A DNA stretch of 36,878 nt, from the NCBI GenBank assembly GCA_052067355.1, contig JBQHQH010000027.1, positions 1 to 36,878 of the forward strand, read 5' to 3'. Below the pieces are notes generated by a model. It was given only the letters and a program-made list of their open reading frames with translations, had not been told where the DNA came from and made no database searches. The stretch is from CABMKH01 sp040797625. GTDB taxonomy: Bacteria; Bacillota; Clostridia; Tissierellales; Tissierellaceae. Shown here in pieces: positions 8,764 through 18,207 of the stretch. The stretch's first letter is position 1; each line of letters starts with the position of its first letter. The position numbers were made by a program, and so were the translations under genes.

Positions 8764-9482
8764 ATTATCTCATATCCTCTCGGTGTCACCATCTTACCTT
8801 TCTTTATAAAAGTATTAGTATTACCTATGATCAAGACACATAGCATATCTACCTTTTCATAATCTATTTCATCTAATGTAGTAATGGTAATCTCTCTATC
8901 TCTCCTACCAGAATTCTTAACTATTCCTACAGGAGTAGACCCCTTTCTATAATCCTTTATTATCTCTATAGCTCTTTCTAGATGATGCTTTCTTCCCTTT
9001 GATTTAGGATTGTATATAGTTATTACAAAATCAGCTTCTGCACCTTTTTCTATTCTCTTTTCTATAACTTCCCAAGGAGTCAATAGATCACTTAAACTTA
9101 CGGAAGCATAGTCATGCATTATGGGAGCACCTAATTCTGAAGCTGCTGAAAACGCGGCCGTAACACCTGGTACTATTTCAATATCTATATCATCACATAA
9201 TTCCATTATAGGTCCTGCCATTCCATATAGCCCTGCATCTCCTGTGCTTATTATTGCAGTATCTTTTCCTTCTCTTACCTTTTCTATGGCATAATTACAT
9301 CTCTCGATTTCTCCCCTCATTCCAGTGGAGAATAACTCTTTTCCATTTACTAAATCCTCTATATATTCAATATATGGCTTATATCCTACAATTACATTAC
9401 AAGTTCTTATTACTTCTACTGCTCTATATGTCATATGCTCTCTTCCACCTGGTCCAATTCCTACTACGTATAGCTTAACCAT
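8760..9482 (-). CDS. cbiH: Cobalt-precorrin-3 C17-methyltransferase (ring contraction)
   Basis: This SAM-dependent methyltransferase methylates C17 and drives ring contraction in the anaerobic pathway. It has the tetrapyrrole methylase signature VGIGPGGREHMT at the N-terminus, STGDAGLYGMAGP near residue 77, and VPGVTAAFSAASELGAP near 103. The length of 240 residues fits a stand-alone CbiH. It overlaps cbiG and cbiJ, consistent with tight coupling. Confidence 0.95.
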   Translation of the reverse strand: MVKLYVVGIGPGGREHMTYRAVEVIRTCNVIVGYKPYIEYIEDLVNGKELFSTGMRGEIERCNYAIEKVREGKDTAIISTGDAGLYGMAGPIMELCDDIDIEIVPGVTAAFSAASELGAPIMHDYASVSLSDLLTPWEVIEKRIEKGAEADFVITIYNPKSKGRKHHLERAIEIIKDYRKGSTPVGIVKNSGRRDREITITTLDEIDYEKVDMLCVLIIGNTNTFIKKGKMVTPRGYEII

Positions 9483-10476
9483 TTCTTACCTCCTTTGTAA
9501 TAGATATGGTTATCCCATTATGTTTAGTCTTCATAGATAAAAACTTGCCTCCCAGCAGATAGGCACATGGTTCAGCTACTGAATACGCACCTATAGTATC
9601 CTTCACAAACTGAGATTTTTCAAATCTATTTTCTACCTCTTTTATTTCTTCTATGGAAAATATCTTGAGAGGACAATTATAGTATCTAGCCGTATCTATA
9701 ATCCCTTGTTCCCCTCTTTTTACTTCTACTGTTCCTATGGTTTTAATGCCCTTATTGGATATATTTAGACTTGACAATACATCTTCAATAGCAGCAATAA
9801 TCCTCTTTCCTTCTATTCCCTTTCTACAACCTATACCTATATTGATATTCTTTGGTATTAGATTGGTATGGGGAATGTCTACCCTTAACCTTTCTGAACT
9901 CACCATTATAATTCCATCTATATCCTCTATATCTTTTAAATCATCCAAAACTTTGAGTCTTGGATAGTCTATAATCTTTGTATCTTCAGTATAAAACCCT
10001 ATCTTCTTATCATCTACCATCATAGCAGTCAATTCAGTTATACTCTTCAGATTTTCCATATGATAACCCTTATCCTTTGCAAAGATATCTATAGCCTGAA
10101 ATCCCCTACTATCAGATGCTGTAGTTATAATAGGCAAAGCATCTATCTTAGATCCTATATATTCAGCTATATCATTAGCTCCACCTAGATGACCTGATAA
10201 TAGACTAATGACAAACCTACCTAGATCATCCATAACTACTACTGCTGGATCCTTAGTCTTATGCTCTATATATGGCGCTATAAGTCTTGTAGCTATACCA
10301 GTGGCAGATATAAATATTATGCCTTGGTAATTTCCCCAAGCTTCCTTCAATATTGATTTTACTCCACCTTCAATGGATCTATTTCTATAGTGAACTATCT
10401 CATGGTCACGTAAATCAGTCAGGGATTCCCCTAGTCTACTTCCCCTTTCAGAAAAGGAAAAACAGATCAATTTCAT
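9475..10476 (-). CDS. cbiG: Cobalt-precorrin-5A hydrolase
   Basis: This enzyme opens the delta-lactone of cobalt-precorrin-5A, releasing acetaldehyde. The 333 residues carry the N-terminal region (GIIFISATGIATRLIAP, then LSGHLGGANDIAEYI) and the C-terminal CbiG domain (NINIGIGCRKGIE, then SVAEPCAYLLGG). The length and domain order are normal. It abuts cbiF by a 1-nt overlap and overlaps cbiH by 8 nt. Confidence 0.95.
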   Translation of the reverse strand: MKLICFSFSERGSRLGESLTDLRDHEIVHYRNRSIEGGVKSILKEAWGNYQGIIFISATGIATRLIAPYIEHKTKDPAVVVMDDLGRFVISLLSGHLGGANDIAEYIGSKIDALPIITTASDSRGFQAIDIFAKDKGYHMENLKSITELTAMMVDDKKIGFYTEDTKIIDYPRLKVLDDLKDIEDIDGIIMVSSERLRVDIPHTNLIPKNINIGIGCRKGIEGKRIIAAIEDVLSSLNISNKGIKTIGTVEVKRGEQGIIDTARYYNCPLKIFSIEEIKEVENRFEKSQFVKDTIGAYSVAEPCAYLLGGKFLSMKTKHNGITISITKEVRNG

Positions 10477-11228
10477 TATCTCCCTCTCCTAAATTTATGT
10501 GTAAAACTAGGATCATATAATTTAGATCTCTCATAATCTCCCTGTATAAAATTCCCCACTAATATCTGTGCCATTTTATTTATATTCTTTTCCTTTATCT
10601 TTTCCCCTATATCTCCTAAAGTCCCCATGACTATATCCTCATCTTCCCAGCTTGCCTTATAGACAACTGCTACTGGAATATCATAGGAACCATATCCCTT
10701 GGCCAACTTATCTATTACTCTGTCTATTTCTTGGACAGACAAGAATATAGCCATAGAAGCTCTGTGTCTAGCTAGACCTTCTAAATCTTCTTCCTTTGGT
10801 ACTGGAGTTCTCCCCTCTATCCTAGTAAGGATAACTGTCTGACTTACATCAGGTAGTGTAAATTCCCTTTTAATAGAAGCACAAGCTGCTGTAAAAGAAC
10901 TAACTCCTGGTATTACTTCATACTCTATATCCAATTTATCCAGTTCATCTATCTGTTCCCTAATGGCACCATATATAGTAGGATCTCCAGTATGAAGTCT
11001 GACTACCTCTTTATCTTCTTGAACTCCATTCTTCATCACATCTATTACCTCTTCCAAGGTCATAGAAGCACTATCGTATATCTCTGCATCTTCTCTACAG
11101 AAGTTTAAATGCTCCTTAGATACTAGACTTCCTGCATATATTATAATATCTCCCTGTTCTAATGCCTTTCTGCCCTTTATAGTTATTAAATCTACATCTC
11201 CTGGTCCTGCACCTACAAATCTTATCAT
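10476..11228 (-). CDS. cbiF: Cobalt-precorrin-4 C11-methyltransferase
   Basis: This SAM-dependent methyltransferase acts on C11. It has the VGAGPGDVDLIT signature at the N-terminus, RLHTGDPTIYGAI near residue 78, and VIPGVSSFTAACASI near 101, which together set it apart from the other tetrapyrrole methylases of the operon. The 250 residues are normal. It overlaps cbiT by 4 nt. Confidence 0.95.
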   Translation of the reverse strand: MIRFVGAGPGDVDLITIKGRKALEQGDIIIYAGSLVSKEHLNFCREDAEIYDSASMTLEEVIDVMKNGVQEDKEVVRLHTGDPTIYGAIREQIDELDKLDIEYEVIPGVSSFTAACASIKREFTLPDVSQTVILTRIEGRTPVPKEEDLEGLARHRASMAIFLSVQEIDRVIDKLAKGYGSYDIPVAVVYKASWEDEDIVMGTLGDIGEKIKEKNINKMAQILVGNFIQGDYERSKLYDPSFTHKFRRGR

Positions 11229-11776
11229 CCTCTTTTCACTCCTCTTATAATAAAAATTGGATTATTTCCTCTCAATAGTCCAATATGATCCATATATGAT
11301 GTCTGTATCAACTGTGTCTCTATATCATAATATCCATGCTCCACCAACAGTTCGTTGAATTCTTGAAGATTCTTTAATCTTATAAAATTTCCACACAATA
11401 TTCCATTGTCCTCTAGATGCTCCTCTAAATATGAAAATATCTCTCTTAGATTTCCACCACTTCCACCTATAAAGCATCTATTAAACTTCATATCTGGCAA
11501 ATCCTGTGGAGCTTGTCCATCTATAAATTGAATATCCACCTTAAACTTCTCTGCATTCTTAGCTATTAGCTCTATACCTTCTCTTTCTCTTTCAATAGCC
11601 CAGACCTTTGCCCCTTGTAAGGCAGCCTCTATTGATATTGAGCCTGTTCCTGCCCCAATGTCTAAAAGCCTATCATCTCTATTTATAGATAGATAGGCCA
11701 TAGTAAGTACCCTTATATTGAATTTAGTCATGGGTATATTTCCTCGAATAAACTCCTCATCTCTAATCCATTTCAA
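11225..11776 (-). CDS. cbiT: Cobalt-precorrin-6B C15-methyltransferase (decarboxylating)
   Basis: This enzyme methylates C15 and removes the C12 acetate carboxyl group. It is a Rossmann methyltransferase of 183 residues: DDEFIRG-like start (DEEFIRGNIPMTK), then the SAM motif DIGAGTGSISIEAA near residue 40, and RCFIGGSGGNL near 104. It is separate from cbiE here, overlapping it by 14 nt, instead of the CobL-type fusion. Confidence 0.95.
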   Translation of the reverse strand: MKWIRDEEFIRGNIPMTKFNIRVLTMAYLSINRDDRLLDIGAGTGSISIEAALQGAKVWAIEREREGIELIAKNAEKFKVDIQFIDGQAPQDLPDMKFNRCFIGGSGGNLREIFSYLEEHLEDNGILCGNFIRLKNLQEFNELLVEHGYYDIETQLIQTSYMDHIGLLRGNNPIFIIRGVKRG

Positions 11777-12359
11777 CTTCGATCACCACCACTGCTAGGG
11801 AAGATATATTCTCCACTTCATCTCCTATATCTTTTACTACAATCTCTTCATCAATATAAGAGAGATTAAATCCTATATACATCTTACCAACTACTCCAAG
11901 CTTTTTTAATTCCTGTGAAATATAGTTTGGATTATTTTCTTTATCTGTCAGTATTATACTCAATCTATTATCCTTTACCTTAGATATATCTCCATTTCTT
12001 CCATGTAGTGATATAAACATGGCATTATGCCAAGACTTTTTAAGCTTTCCCATGAGGTATTGAAAAGATGTCAAACCTGGAAATACTTCTTTTATCTCTA
12101 TTCCTTTAGATTTTATATACTCTACAATTCCATAAAAATTAGGATCTCCAGAGGCTAAAAGCACGGTCTCCTTTCCCTCCTCTATAAATTCCAATATTTC
12201 ATCTACTCTATTTACCTGAACTATATTAGTATTTAAAGGATATAGAGACTTAGCTACTCTTCCAAATCCCAATATATGTTCCGCTCTTACTATCTTCGTA
12301 ACTGCATCTGCCATTAAATATCTTGGATTTCCTGGCCCTACACCTATTATAGTCAGCAT
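11763..12359 (-). CDS. cbiE: Cobalt-precorrin-7 C5-methyltransferase
   Basis: This SAM-dependent methyltransferase acts on C5 late in corrin formation. It has IGVGPGNPRYLMADA at the N-terminus, LLASGDPNFYGIVEYI near residue 67, and EVFPGLTSFQYLMGKL near 91. The 198 residues are typical of stand-alone CbiE. It overlaps both cbiD (7 nt) and cbiT (14 nt). Confidence 0.95.
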   Translation of the reverse strand: MLTIIGVGPGNPRYLMADAVTKIVRAEHILGFGRVAKSLYPLNTNIVQVNRVDEILEFIEEGKETVLLASGDPNFYGIVEYIKSKGIEIKEVFPGLTSFQYLMGKLKKSWHNAMFISLHGRNGDISKVKDNRLSIILTDKENNPNYISQELKKLGVVGKMYIGFNLSYIDEEIVVKDIGDEVENISSLAVVVIEVEMD

Positions 12360-13429
12360 ATATTTAGTCCCCTTTCCATGGAATATATTTTTACTTTAAT
12401 ATCTATATCTTCATCCTTTAAATATTTCTTAATCCTCTTTTCTGCACCATTTTCCATTAGATGTACTATATTTCCAAATCCTTCATCACAACATATGTTT
12501 AAGGCTTCCTCTGCTGTTAGACAGGTATCTATTCTCTGTATAAATTCCATAGATGCTCCCATAAGAGCTAAATAATATATAAAAGCTTCCATTCTAGCGT
12601 CACATACCTTACTATGTGTATTAAATACTCCTATGGCTAATTTAGAGAATTTTCCTATATGACCTAACAACGTAATAGTCTTAAATCCCTTATTATACAC
12701 ATATAGTATACTATCTCCTATAAAATTGGATACCTTCACCTTTGGAATATCTATATCTATGGATTCAGCTAGATTTTCTCCATAATTTCCTGGTACCAAT
12801 AGTATATTGTCCTTCCCCCAATTTTTAACTATTCCATCTACTTCCATATATATGGTCTTAAGTAGAGCCTCCTCTGACATAGGGTATACTATTCCCTTAG
12901 TACCTATTATGGATATTCCACCTTCTATACCTATATTCTTGTTAAAGGTCTTCTTGCCTATTTCTTTACCTAGGGGAGCAGAGATTATCACATTATATCC
13001 TGAATCTGATATCTCTCTCAATTCCTTTTTGATCATCTGTTTAGGAACTTTATTTATTGCTGCTTCTCCCACTTCTCCAAAGAGACTTTGAGATGTAATC
13101 CTGCCTATCCCAAATCCTCCATCTATATCTATATTGCTATCTTTAGATCTACTTACTTCTACAAATATCTTTATGCCATCAGTAGCATCTGGATCATCCC
13201 CTGCATCCTTGATTATGGAGCAAGATGCTCTATCTTCTTGAATTATCTGATCATTGACTTTTAGCTTTAGTCTAATGCCTGCTGGTGTATCTATCTCTAT
13301 ATAGTCTATCACTTTTCTAGTTTCCAACATTAAAGCAGCGGCCTTTGCCGCTCCAGCTGCACAACTTCCTGTAGTATATCCACATCTCAGGTTTTTTCCA
13401 TCTTTTACTACATATAGATCTAAACTCAT
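12353..13429 (-). CDS. cbiD: Cobalt-precorrin-5B C1-methyltransferase
   Basis: This enzyme methylates C1 in the anaerobic pathway. It belongs to the CbiD family and is not a tetrapyrrole methylase of the CbiE/F/H type. Family blocks are RCGYTTGSCAAGAAKAA near residue 16, GDDPDATDGI near 73, and GFGIGRITSQS near 103. The 358 residues are normal. It lies 1 nt downstream of cbiC. Confidence 0.95.
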   Translation of the reverse strand: MSLDLYVVKDGKNLRCGYTTGSCAAGAAKAAALMLETRKVIDYIEIDTPAGIRLKLKVNDQIIQEDRASCSIIKDAGDDPDATDGIKIFVEVSRSKDSNIDIDGGFGIGRITSQSLFGEVGEAAINKVPKQMIKKELREISDSGYNVIISAPLGKEIGKKTFNKNIGIEGGISIIGTKGIVYPMSEEALLKTIYMEVDGIVKNWGKDNILLVPGNYGENLAESIDIDIPKVKVSNFIGDSILYVYNKGFKTITLLGHIGKFSKLAIGVFNTHSKVCDARMEAFIYYLALMGASMEFIQRIDTCLTAEEALNICCDEGFGNIVHLMENGAEKRIKKYLKDEDIDIKVKIYSMERGLNIC

Positions 13430-13430
13430 A

Positions 13431-14051
13431 TTATCTACCTACTACCATGTATAATAAGGCATTTGCTATGGATGCAGCTACATTACTCCCACCTTTATTC
13501 CCAATTGTACTAATCTGTGGTATATCAAACTTTCTTAGGTGTTCCTTAGATTCAGCAGCTCCTACAAATCCAACAGGAACTCCCACTATGAATTTAGGAT
13601 TTACCTTACCCTCATTATATAATTCTAAAACTCTAAATAATGCAGTAGGTGCATTGCCTATTACAAATACATCTACACCATCTTGTACTGCCAAGTCTAC
13701 AGCACAAGCCGATCTAGTGGTATTCAATTCTTTAGACAGCTTAAATACCCTTTCATCATCTATATAACATTTCAACCTACAATTCGCCTTCTCAAGTGCT
13801 GGCTTATTGATTCCCATATACGCCATCTTTGTATCCGTAAATATAGTTGTACCTTCTCTTATGACATCTTTAGCCTTCTCTATAAAACCTTCTCTAAAAT
13901 CTATTATCTTTCTATATTCAAAATCTCCAGTAGTATGGATCATCCTCTTAGCTACTATCATCTCTTCTTCAGAAAAGCTTGTATCCTTCATCACCTCATG
14001 AATAATATCCATGCTCTTATTCTCTATTTCCATTGGATTTTTAACATACAT
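13431..14051 (-). CDS. cbiC: Cobalt-precorrin-8 methylmutase
   Basis: This enzyme moves the C11 methyl group to C12, giving cobyrinic acid. The catalytic His sits in MIHTTGDFEY near residue 48. FVIGNAPTALFRVLE near 130 and VPVGFVGAAESKE near 158 are family blocks. The 206 residues are normal. It sits between cbiA and cbiD with 1-nt gaps on each side. Confidence 0.95.
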   Translation of the reverse strand: MYVKNPMEIENKSMDIIHEVMKDTSFSEEEMIVAKRMIHTTGDFEYRKIIDFREGFIEKAKDVIREGTTIFTDTKMAYMGINKPALEKANCRLKCYIDDERVFKLSKELNTTRSACAVDLAVQDGVDVFVIGNAPTALFRVLELYNEGKVNPKFIVGVPVGFVGAAESKEHLRKFDIPQISTIGNKGGSNVAASIANALLYMVVGR

Positions 14052-14052
14052 A

Positions 14053-15369
14053 CTACTCCCCCCTTTTACTCTTTTCTAAAATATCTAATATATGATTAAA
14101 CACCTTTTTATTTCCTAGAAAATTTATATGTGGATATCCTGCTAATGTATTGTATATCATATACCCACATTCCCAGTTTTTATTGCTCTTAGGCTTTGTA
14201 ATTTTAAATATTTCTCTTTCTCCTGTTTCCACTATAGATCTATGAAACTCTTGCCCCTTTATAATATCTCCCTTTGTTCCTAAAAGACAATCCATCTTTA
14301 ATTTTATATCTATATATCCAAATCTCTGAAGTCTATTGGTCATGACTGCCTTACCTTTTATTAGACCACACATGGAGACACCTTCTATATCCTCTACAAG
14401 ATACATAAATCCTCCACCTTCACTATAGATACGGCCTCCATTCTTGGCAAAATCTCTAATGGACTCAATCATATCTCTATTAGAAGAAAGCCTATCCCTA
14501 TATAGTTCAGGATACCCTCCGCCTATATATATTAGATCTACATCTGGCAACTTTCTATGGTTCAGAGGTGAAAAATATACTAATTCTGCTGTTTTCTCCA
14601 ATAGTTTCAAGTTCTCTTGATAATAGAAGTTAAAAGCTTCGTCATATGCTATTCCTACTGTGATATCTCTCTTCCTTGGATATTTAAATGGCTGTATTTC
14701 TATATCACGAGCCAAAAGTAACAGTCTATCTATATCTACAGTTTCCTCTATCTTTTCACTGATTATATCCAGCTTATTATCCAAATCTGGATTTTCATGA
14801 ACCTGCAAAAGTCCTAGATACCTCTCTCCAATCTCCAAGCTTTCATCTTGTGGTACATATCCTAAAACTTCTATATCCAGATATTCTTCTACTTTTTCCT
14901 TCAACATGTCATATATCTTTTTATTGGTCTTATTAAATATAATACCCTTTATCCTATGATTTGAAAAATCTATAATCCCTTTTAACTTTGGAATAGCAGA
15001 AAACATCTCGCCCTTAGGCACATAGACTAATATTGCTGGTATGTCTAGTTCTTCTGATATATGAAAACTAGAATTTTCAAAGGTATTATGTATACCATCA
15101 AAGTATCCCATTGCTCCCTCTACGATTCCATATTCTCCATTATTCATAGCTATGGCTTCCTTAAGCCCTTCTATTCCCATCATATGAATGTCTAAGTTCC
15201 CTGCTGTTTTCCCTGCAGCTATCTCCAGATATTTAGTATCTATAAAATCTGGTCCCGTCTTAAAGGGTGATATGTCAAGTCCTCTATTTTTCAATGCTCT
15301 AGCTATACCTAGACTCAAACTTGTCTTTCCAGTATTACTAGATGGTCCCGTTATCATGAAAGTCTTCAT
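14053..15369 (-). CDS. cbiA: Cobyrinate a,c-diamide synthase with a substituted glutaminase cysteine
   Basis: This enzyme amidates the a and c acetate groups of cobyrinic acid with ATP. The synthetase half is intact: P-loop GPSSNTGKTSL near residue 8 and EGAMGYFDG near 85. The C-terminal glutaminase domain is present (YIGGGYPELY, and PHINF with the triad His), but the nucleophile motif reads YSEGGGFMYL where the family has AECGGLMYL. The codon is GGT (Gly), one base from TGT (Cys). Glutamine hydrolysis should be lost. The enzyme family is known to accept free ammonia, so synthetase activity can persist; that it does so here is inference. The 438 residues are slightly short. Confidence 0.93.
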   Translation of the reverse strand: MKTFMITGPSSNTGKTSLSLGIARALKNRGLDISPFKTGPDFIDTKYLEIAAGKTAGNLDIHMMGIEGLKEAIAMNNGEYGIVEGAMGYFDGIHNTFENSSFHISEELDIPAILVYVPKGEMFSAIPKLKGIIDFSNHRIKGIIFNKTNKKIYDMLKEKVEEYLDIEVLGYVPQDESLEIGERYLGLLQVHENPDLDNKLDIISEKIEETVDIDRLLLLARDIEIQPFKYPRKRDITVGIAYDEAFNFYYQENLKLLEKTAELVYFSPLNHRKLPDVDLIYIGGGYPELYRDRLSSNRDMIESIRDFAKNGGRIYSEGGGFMYLVEDIEGVSMCGLIKGKAVMTNRLQRFGYIDIKLKMDCLLGTKGDIIKGQEFHRSIVETGEREIFKITKPKSNKNWECGYMIYNTLAGYPHINFLGNKKVFNHILDILEKSKRGE

Positions 15370-16425
15370 CTATTCTACTTCCCTTGCAAGTTCTCTAAAG
15401 CCATCTATTAACCTCATATTGTTCTTTCTATCCTTTATTGCCACTCTAATATATTGTCTATTTAAGCCTGAAAAACTAGAACATTTTCGAATGACTATTC
15501 CCCTACTTAAAAAGTGTTTAAATACGTATTCTTCATCCCAGCTATTGAGCTTTATGAGTATATAATTTGTACTAGTTGGATATACAACTATCCCTGATAT
15601 AGAGGATAGTTCCCCTAACATATACTCTCTCTCTCCCTCTATATACTCCTTAGATCTCTCTATATATTCTCCATCTAAAAATATATGTTGACCAGCTATA
15701 TCTGCCAATGAATTTATGCTCCAAGGCAGTTCTATCTTTCCTATCTCTTTCACCTTCTCAATAGATGCACAAGCATATCCCAATCGTATTCCTGGCAATG
15801 CAAAGAACTTAGTGGCAGCTCGTATTATTCCTATATTCCTATAGCCAAATTCCTTGAATATTTGGATACTATCATAGTCATATGGGCAAAACTCATAAAA
15901 TGCCTCATCTAATAATAGATATGCCCCCACTTCTTCTACAATCCTATAGACTTCAACTAATGTATCCTCTTCTATTCTAAGTCCAGTAGGATTATTGGGA
16001 TTTCCTAGTATAATCAAATCACCTTCTCGAATATTCTCTTTGATTTTATCCAGATCTATTTTAAAATCTCTTCCATATGGAATCTCCACTAAGGGTTTGC
16101 CGTGAGCTCTTGCCCTTAAACTATATTCTCCAAAGGCAGGCATAGTAGTCGCTATCCTCTTTCCCTCTACTATAAAATTATCTATGATCTCAACTGCTCC
16201 ATTTCCCACTAATATATTTTCTATATCGCAGTTTAAATATCTTGATATGGAGCCTTTTAATTTTCTATAATGTATATCTGGATAAGCAGTTAAACTCTCA
16301 AATCCCTGGATCAATTTCTCATACAACCCCTTTGGAGGTCCTAGAGGATTTATATTGCTACTAAAATCTACAAGTTCCCCATGATAAAACTTCTCATAGG
16401 AGAGCGTATCACCACCGTGTATCAT
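15370..16425 (-). CDS. cobD: L-threonine-O-3-phosphate decarboxylase-type aminotransferase
   Basis: This PLP enzyme makes (R)-1-amino-2-propanol phosphate, the linker between the corrin ring and the nucleotide loop. It is a fold-type I aminotransferase of 351 residues. Visible are DFSSNINPLGPP near residue 20, NPNNPTGLR near 150, and the PLP-Lys region TKFFALPGIRLGYA near 220. Histidinol-phosphate aminotransferase is a relative, but the operon position between btuD and cbiA strongly favours CobD. Confidence 0.93.
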   Translation of the reverse strand: MIHGGDTLSYEKFYHGELVDFSSNINPLGPPKGLYEKLIQGFESLTAYPDIHYRKLKGSISRYLNCDIENILVGNGAVEIIDNFIVEGKRIATTMPAFGEYSLRARAHGKPLVEIPYGRDFKIDLDKIKENIREGDLIILGNPNNPTGLRIEEDTLVEVYRIVEEVGAYLLLDEAFYEFCPYDYDSIQIFKEFGYRNIGIIRAATKFFALPGIRLGYACASIEKVKEIGKIELPWSINSLADIAGQHIFLDGEYIERSKEYIEGEREYMLGELSSISGIVVYPTSTNYILIKLNSWDEEYVFKHFLSRGIVIRKCSSFSGLNRQYIRVAIKDRKNNMRLIDGFRELAREVE

Positions 16426-16437
16426 AAAATCACCTCT

Positions 16438-17220
16438 CTATATTATTCTATATGGTATAAAATATGGACAACTATTTACTTCGTCACTATAAATATGTGC
16501 TTCTATTCTGAATACATCCTCTAATATATTCCTCTTGATTATATTTTCAGGCTTACCATTTTCACATACCTTCCCATGATTTAACACATAGATATAATCT
16601 GAATACCTAGCTGCCTGATTTAAATCATGAAGTACCATGACTACAGTCAAATCGAGAGAAGTATTTAACTCCTTAATCAATTCTAATATCTCAAGTTGAT
16701 AGGATATATCTAAATATGTAGTAGGCTCATCTAGTAGGAGTATCTTTGGTTTCTGTGCTAAAGCCATAGATATCCATGCCCTCTGTCTTTCTCCACCAGA
16801 TAGTGTATTTATATACCTATCTCTATAATCTATAAGTCCTGTCCTTTCCATTGCCCACTTTACTATTTCCCGATCCTCTGTAGATAATCTCTTCCCAAAT
16901 CCTAGATGAGGATATCTTCCATAGGAAACTAGATTTTCCACTGTTATATCTGACGATACATTTTTCATCTGAGGAAGTATTGCCATTTCCCGGGCAATTT
17001 CCCTGTTATTTAATGTATATATATCTGATCCATTTAAGATAATCTTTCCCATAGCTGGTCTTATGCATCTGCTTAGGGCCTTTAAAAGAGTAGATTTTCC
17101 TGATCCATTAGGACCTATTATGCTTACTATACTCCCTAGATCTATCTTTATATCTACTCCATCTAATGCAACTTTTTTGCCATAGTTTACTATCAGATCC
17201 CTAGTTTCCAAGGATATCAT
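16438..17220 (-). CDS. btuD: ABC transporter ATP-binding protein, corrinoid-uptake type
   Basis: This is the ATPase of a BtuCDF/FecCDE-type importer. It has Walker A GPNGSGKST near residue 36, signature LSGGERQRAW near 140, Walker B LLLDEPTTYLD near 160, and the switch His in VLHDLNQAARYSD near 196. It overlaps btuC by 4 nt. The family also moves iron siderophores and haem; placement in a riboswitch-controlled cobalamin operon favours corrinoids. Confidence 0.88.
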   Translation of the reverse strand: MISLETRDLIVNYGKKVALDGVDIKIDLGSIVSIIGPNGSGKSTLLKALSRCIRPAMGKIILNGSDIYTLNNREIAREMAILPQMKNVSSDITVENLVSYGRYPHLGFGKRLSTEDREIVKWAMERTGLIDYRDRYINTLSGGERQRAWISMALAQKPKILLLDEPTTYLDISYQLEILELIKELNTSLDLTVVMVLHDLNQAARYSDYIYVLNHGKVCENGKPENIIKRNILEDVFRIEAHIYSDEVNSCPYFIPYRII

Positions 17221-18194
17221 CTACCATCACCTCTCAACTTTAACAGATATAGGAAAAAAGGTGCACCTAAAACTGACATTATTATTCCAACTGGTATTTC
17301 CATAGGAGCAAATAGAGTACGTGCTATGGTGTCACATAACATGACCGTAGTACCTCCTAAAAAGACAGCACCTGGAAATAAAAATCTATAATCTGAACCT
17401 ATAAATATCCTAGCAATATGGGGCACTATAAGCCCAACAAATCCCAATAGCCCCACTACGCTTACTGCACTTCCTGCCAATAGAGATGATAGTATTATAA
17501 AGATAAACCTAGTCTTTTCAACATCTAGACCTAGACCTGTAGCTACTTCATCTCCTAGCATCAATATATTCAACTTATTTGGAAGTAGCATAATTAGAAC
17601 AACCCCTATAATAATATAGGGGAAAATCATCCTTACTTCTCTCCATGTAATAGCAGAAAGACCTCCTACCATAAAGCCCAGCACACCTGAAACCCTATCT
17701 GGAAAGAAGGTCATCAATGCATTTGTCCCAGCAGTGAAAAGAGAGGAGACTGCCACTCCTGCTAAAACCAATCGAGTGGGCTGCACCCCTTCTTTCCATG
17801 CTAATATATATATAAATAGTGTGGCAAATAATGCTCCCCCAAAGGCACCTATTGGCACTAGATAATAATACTTGGGAAATAGTATCAATATTATTAAGGC
17901 AAACAGGCCAGCCCCTGAGGAGACTCCAATAATATTTGGCCCAGCAAGAGGATTTCTCATTATTCCTTGGAGTATAGCTCCCGATAATGATAGGCAAATT
18001 CCCACTAATGCGGCAACCAAAGTTCTAGGAATTCTTACATTCCATATAATTTGGTAATTCATATGGTTTCTGTTGAAGACAGTTTTTATAATCTCTGCCG
18101 GGCTTATTTTTACTGCACCATTACCAACACTTAGAAAAAAGCTAAATATAAAAAGTAATATAAAAGCTACAAGCACTATATATTTGTTCTTCAT
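17217..18194 (-). CDS. btuC: ABC transporter permease, corrinoid-uptake type (FecCD family)
   Basis: This is the membrane subunit of the importer, with about nine or ten hydrophobic segments in 325 residues. It carries the family motifs RNPLAGPNIIGVSSGAG near residue 82 and GFVGLIVPHIARI near 252, the latter next to the ATPase contact loop. It is cotranscribed with btuF and btuD. Cobalamin or another corrinoid is the likely cargo from context. Confidence 0.88.
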   Translation of the reverse strand: MKNKYIVLVAFILLFIFSFFLSVGNGAVKISPAEIIKTVFNRNHMNYQIIWNVRIPRTLVAALVGICLSLSGAILQGIMRNPLAGPNIIGVSSGAGLFALIILILFPKYYYLVPIGAFGGALFATLFIYILAWKEGVQPTRLVLAGVAVSSLFTAGTNALMTFFPDRVSGVLGFMVGGLSAITWREVRMIFPYIIIGVVLIMLLPNKLNILMLGDEVATGLGLDVEKTRFIFIILSSLLAGSAVSVVGLLGFVGLIVPHIARIFIGSDYRFLFPGAVFLGGTTVMLCDTIARTLFAPMEIPVGIIMSVLGAPFFLYLLKLRGDGR

Positions 18195-18207
18195 CTATAT
18201 TCTCCAA

